The notes beneath the pieces were generated by a model. That model was not told the DNA's origin, did no database searches, and worked only from the letters and a program-made list of their open reading frames with translations. From Candidatus Binataceae bacterium (lineage in GTDB: Bacteria > Desulfobacterota > Binatia > Binatales > Binataceae): DNA of 45,509 nt. The position numbers were made by a program, and so were the translations under genes. The DNA lies in assembly GCA_036495685.1 (NCBI GenBank), contig DASXMJ010000193.1, positions 1 to 45,509 on the forward strand, read 5' to 3'. Of the stretch, positions 42,677 to 45,509 are shown piece after piece (position 1 is the first letter of the stretch; every line of letters begins with the position of its first letter).

Positions 42677-43651
42677 TCAGGCGCGAACGACAACTATCTT
42701 TCCAGCAGCCTCATTGGCCTCCATGACCCGATGAGCCTCGCGAATTTCATCGAAGCCGAAGATCCGCGATGGCTTCACGTCGAGCCGACCGGCAGCGGCA
42801 TCTTCGGCGATCTGCTGGAGAGGCACATCCGACAGGGGGAAGCCGGGAGTTCCGAAGGCGAAACTCGCAAAGAAGGTCAAATAAACTCCGCTTGCCATCT
42901 GCAACAGCGGATTAAAGTCGGGAATTGGATCGAGACCGCCGAGCCACCCGGCCAGACAAGAACGACCACCCCGGCGGAGTATCTCCAGAGAATCAAGCAC
43001 GACACTGTTACCGACTAGGTCGAGTATCGCATCGACCTTCTTTACCTCCGAGAGATGTTTCGAAAGATCGCGGCGTTCGATCTCGCACCGCTCGGCTCCC
43101 AACTTCTCCAGCATGGAGAAGCGCTCGCGATTGCGGGTCGTCCCAATCACGCGAACCCCCGCATTTAGGGCCATCTTCAGCGCGGCCTGGCCGAACGAGG
43201 AGGTCGCACCCCGAATAAGAAGCAAGTCTCCCTTTTTGATTTCCAGGTTACGAAACAAACAGGTCCAGGCAGTCGCGTAAGTCTCGGGGATTGCCGCTAG
43301 CTCTGCCCAGGGGAGACTGGATTCGATGAGCGCGACATTTGAGGCGCGGGCGCGCGTGTATTCAGCATAGCTGCCATTGATGGTCCGACCGAGCCCGCCC
43401 ATCAAAGACGCAACCTTTGCCCCGACTGGAAACTCGCCGCCCGGGCAGGATTTCACGAGGCCTACACATTCGATGCCGCTGACTGGAGCCGCCTCCGCCC
43501 ACTCACCCCGCCGCATGTGCAGTTCCGCGTGGTTGAGACCAAAGGCCTTGATCTCTATCACCACGTGCCCGGCCTTGGGCTCCGGGTCAGGAATGTCCTT
43601 ATAAACGAGACTGTCCAGCCCGCCGAACTTCTCGAGAACGATCGCACGCAT
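42677..43651 (-). CDS. Zinc-independent MDR oxidoreductase (quinone oxidoreductase-like)
   Basis: This 324-residue medium-chain dehydrogenase/reductase starts MRAIVLEKFGGLDSLVYKDI and has the GroES-like domain segment KAFGLNHAELHMRRGEW without the zinc-binding cysteines of alcohol dehydrogenases. The nucleotide-binding domain contains LLIRGATSSFGQAALKMALN, then GVRVIGTTRNRERFSMLEKL, fitting NADPH binding. Related quinone oxidoreductases reduce quinones or enones, often in detoxification. AGAGGAG is about seven bases before the ATG. It is the second gene of the leftward operon, 66 bases after the epoxide-hydrolase-like gene. Confidence 0.93.
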   Translation of the reverse strand: MRAIVLEKFGGLDSLVYKDIPDPEPKAGHVVIEIKAFGLNHAELHMRRGEWAEAAPVSGIECVGLVKSCPGGEFPVGAKVASLMGGLGRTINGSYAEYTRARASNVALIESSLPWAELAAIPETYATAWTCLFRNLEIKKGDLLLIRGATSSFGQAALKMALNAGVRVIGTTRNRERFSMLEKLGAERCEIERRDLSKHLSEVKKVDAILDLVGNSVVLDSLEILRRGGRSCLAGWLGGLDPIPDFNPLLQMASGVYLTFFASFAFGTPGFPLSDVPLQQIAEDAAAGRLDVKPSRIFGFDEIREAHRVMEANEAAGKIVVVRA

Positions 43652-43717
43652 AGTGTTTCTCCTCTGGATAGGCGGCCCGCCTCTCGCGCGCGGCGCGAAG
43701 CGTACCGAGTCGCCAAA

Positions 43718-44569
43718 TTAACGGGCAAGAAACTCGCGGATGGCGGCTGCGATCTCGGATACGTGAGTTTCCAGAGCGAAATGTCCGGTATCGAAGAAGC
43801 GCACGACTGCCCCGGGAATGTCCCGCTTGAACGCTTCCGCGCCCGCCGGCAGGAAGAACGGGTCATTCTTTCCCCACACCGCGAGGAGCGGCGGCTTGTG
43901 ATCTCGGAAATACTTCTGGAAGGTCGGGTAGAGCGCGACGTTGGTCTTATAGTCACCGAATAGATCGAGTTGCGGCTCATCCGCGCCCGGGCGAGCCAGG
44001 TAGAAATTATCAAGAGTGAAGCCGTCGGGCGAAACCCTCGTCGCATCCGGGACGCCATGCGTGTATTGCCAGGCGGTTGTCTCAGGCTTGAGGAAGGCGC
44101 GGAGTTGGTCGCGGTTCGACTGCGATGGGACTTCCCAATAAGCGCGGATCGGGTTCCAACCTTCGCTCAACCCTTCCTCGTAGGCATTGCCGTTCTGAGA
44201 CACAATCGCGGATATGCGTTCTGGATGCTTAAGAGCAATCCGCAAGCCCACGGGAGCGCCGTAGTCAAAGATGTAGAGCGCGAACCGTTTCAACCCGATG
44301 ACATCGGTGAAGCGATCGATTACATCCGCAAGATTTTCGAAGCTGTATTTGAACCTGTCACGGGCAGGCAGGTCTGACTGGCCGAAGCCGGGCAGGTCAG
44401 GCGCGACAAGGTGAAAGCTCTCGGCGAGCAGCGGAATTAGATCGCGAAACATATACCCGGCGGTCGGAAAGCCGTGCAACAACAGCAAGGTTGGAGCGTT
44501 TGGCCCGCCGGCCTCGCGGTAGGAAATCTTAAGACCACCGACATCGACGGCTCGATAGTGGACTGTGGG
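43718..44569 (-). CDS. Epoxide hydrolase/haloalkane dehalogenase-like alpha/beta hydrolase
   Basis: This 283-residue protein has Asp, not Ser, at its nucleophile elbow: FALYIFDYGAPVGLRIALKH with Asp103, as in epoxide hydrolases, haloalkane and fluoroacetate dehalogenases. Other marks are LLLLHGFPTAGYMFRDLIP (oxyanion HGFP), APDLPGFGQSD and FFDTGHFALETH with the catalytic His. I chose ATG 44569 because GAGGAG lies seven bases upstream; a TTG six codons earlier overlaps that ribosome site. It is the first gene of a leftward four-gene operon (this hydrolase, MDR reductase, HAD relic, second hydrolase) that looks like a detoxification or haloorganic set. The motif triplet at 44612-44661 lies upstream. 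Confidence 0.93.
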   Translation of the reverse strand, partial: PTVHYRAVDVGGLKISYREAGGPNAPTLLLLHGFPTAGYMFRDLIPLLAESFHLVAPDLPGFGQSDLPARDRFKYSFENLADVIDRFTDVIGLKRFALYIFDYGAPVGLRIALKHPERISAIVSQNGNAYEEGLSEGWNPIRAYWEVPSQSNRDQLRAFLKPETTAWQYTHGVPDATRVSPDGFTLDNFYLARPGADEPQLDLFGDYKTNVALYPTFQKYFRDHKPPLLAVWGKNDPFFLPAGAEAFKRDIPGAVVRFFDTGHFALETHVSEIAAAIREFLAR

Positions 44570-44611
44570 CATGAGAATACTCCTCAAAAGAAATGGTTTA
44601 ATTGTGGCAGG

Positions 44612-44661
44612 TAACCTGACTGAAGACCCTAATGTGGTTACCTGACACTAGCTAACCTGTC
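44612..44661. promoter_or_regulatory. Three copies of a TWACCTGWC motif between the hydrolase operon and the CGNR regulator
   Basis: TAACCTGAC (44612-44620), TTACCTGAC (44638-44646) and TAACCTGTC (44653-44661) lie in the same orientation in the divergent promoter region. The first is part of a near-palindrome, CAGGTAACCTG, at 44608-44618. Copies are 26 and 15 bases apart. They could be binding sites for the CGNR protein encoded next door; no known consensus was used. Confidence 0.5.
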
Positions 44662-44746
44662 AAGAGCGATGCGAGCGGTTAGGTCGAGATTTAGCAGAGA
44701 ACCAGGGCCTGCTAAAATAAAATTTAGGAGCAGCATCCAGGACTGA

Positions 44747-45430
44747 ATGGCGACAAACGACACTCGTCCCCCCGCGATGTTCATCGGCGGGGACCCAAGC
44801 CTCGACTTTCTTAATTCCATAGGCACACCGGTCGATGAGGTGGTTGAATGGCTGGCAGACGGAAAGGACCTTATGAGCTGGCTTGAGCAAGCCGAGCTTC
44901 TGACCCCCGAAGCGGCCGCAACGATACGCGCCAATTGCTTTCCCGGAGAACTTGATGCGGTTGCTGCTCAAGCCCGCGCCCTTAGAGAATGGTTCCGAAG
45001 CTTCGTTCTCGCACACCGGGGCCGTTCGTTGACGAGAGACTCGTTACACGAACTTGGGCCGCTAAATAAGATACTGGAACGCGACGATGCCTACGGGGCA
45101 ATAGTGGCGAGACCAGTCGATGCGGCCGATCGATCGGCTCCGTCTGGACTTGAGTGGCGTACCCTGCGCCGCTGGCGCTCGCCGGACGCTCTGCTTTTGC
45201 CGATTGCGCACGCGATTGCGAATTTCCTTACCTCTGAGGATCTTACGCGGGTAAAATCGTGTGAAAAATCACCTTGCACGCTATTCTTCCTTGACCGGAC
45301 CCGCGGACAAGCCCGCCGCTGGTGCAGCATGACTCTCTGTGGAAATCGCGCCAAACAAGCTCTCTATCGTGCCCGCCTGAAGCGACGGACGCGGTCCGCT
45401 CATCGACTGAAAAAGACAAGAGCGTCGTAG
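44747..45430 (+). CDS. CGNR zinc-finger (ABATE domain) putative transcriptional regulator
   Basis: This 227-residue protein has an N-terminal ABATE-type domain (MFIGGDPSLDFLNSIGTPVD opening, then helices) and a C-terminal CGNR zinc finger. VKSCEKSPCTLFFLDRTRGQ is followed by WCSMTLCGNRAKQ, with Cys172, Cys177, Cys193 and Cys198 as zinc ligands. The tail is very basic (RARLKRRTRSAHRLKK). CGNR proteins are predicted DNA-binding stress regulators. AGGA lies five bases before the ATG. It is divergent from the hydrolase/MDR operon and probably controls it through the motif triplet in between; that is inference. An AT-rich TAAAATAAAAT upstream could be its -10 region. Confidence 0.93.
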   Translation: MATNDTRPPAMFIGGDPSLDFLNSIGTPVDEVVEWLADGKDLMSWLEQAELLTPEAAATIRANCFPGELDAVAAQARALREWFRSFVLAHRGRSLTRDSLHELGPLNKILERDDAYGAIVARPVDAADRSAPSGLEWRTLRRWRSPDALLLPIAHAIANFLTSEDLTRVKSCEKSPCTLFFLDRTRGQARRWCSMTLCGNRAKQALYRARLKRRTRSAHRLKKTRAS

Positions 45431-45509
45431 CGAGGTAGAGGCTCTGGTTCGCCGGCTAACCGCTGGGACATCGCCTGGCAGCGGCTGCTCCTCTGCACCT
45501 CGACAGTTC

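Overview
The window is GC-rich bacterial chromosomal DNA with tightly spaced genes on both strands. There are no rRNA genes, convincing tRNA genes, transposases, phage genes or CRISPR arrays. The gene mix is typical of metabolically versatile, mostly uncultured soil or subsurface bacteria: five amidohydrolases of different types, two luciferase-like flavin monooxygenases, a class III CoA-transferase, an acyl-CoA dehydrogenase, several alpha/beta hydrolases, a DUF1329 domain and TetR regulators. A Binatota/Desulfobacterota-like or Rokubacteria-like host would fit, but this is inferred from gene content only; no marker gene in the window settles it.

Layout. 1-8 kb: a broken aminoglycoside acetyltransferase at the edge, a bestrophin-like (DUF4239) membrane protein, an HslV remnant, a CaiB/BaiF CoA-transferase, remnants of a zinc-ribbon/cyclase gene pair, a flavin monooxygenase, and a large Sel1-repeat membrane protein broken by about five frameshifts. 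8-13 kb: a DUF4231 membrane protein, an amidohydrolase, a two-domain GNAT protein and a ferritin-like/VIT1 membrane protein. 12.9-16.6 kb: a TetR regulator divergent from a two-gene operon (GT-C-like membrane protein and UbiA/decaprenyl-phosphate phosphoribosyltransferase-like enzyme), with a perfect-arm palindrome directly before the first start codon. 16.9-24.5 kb: a serine hydrolase fused to a DUF1329 domain with a CxxCH motif, a D-aminoacylase-like amidohydrolase, a DNA ligase-SRAP repair operon and a GNAT. 25-31 kb: a zinc-ribbon/class III cyclase/ATPase/TPR signalling gene frameshifted inside its Walker A motif, followed by an amidohydrolase and an overlapping alpha/beta hydrolase, then a GFA protein. 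31-36 kb: a second flavin monooxygenase, TetR, DUF2147, acyl-CoA dehydrogenase and an amidohydrolase-fold protein without its HxH motif. 36-41 kb: a very large membrane protein of unknown role, interrupted by an in-frame TGA, with a 58-residue single-helix protein upstream. 41-45.5 kb: a hydrolase/oxidoreductase operon divergent from a CGNR zinc-finger regulator, with three copies of a short motif between them.

Two themes stand out. First, about ten genes are broken by single-base frameshifts, in-frame stops or truncation, beside long intact neighbours. Some breaks are in homopolymers and could be consensus errors; others (in-frame TAG/TGA, short tail fragments) look like true decay. Second, three copies of the same C-terminal tail of cyclase/ATPase/TPR proteins occur at 3.8, 28.5 and 36.5 kb, only one of them in a full-length gene, which suggests a once larger family in this region. 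The best candidates for undescribed biology are the large membrane protein with its small partner (36.6-40.7 kb), the serine hydrolase-DUF1329 fusion, and the TetR-controlled GT-C/UbiA pair.
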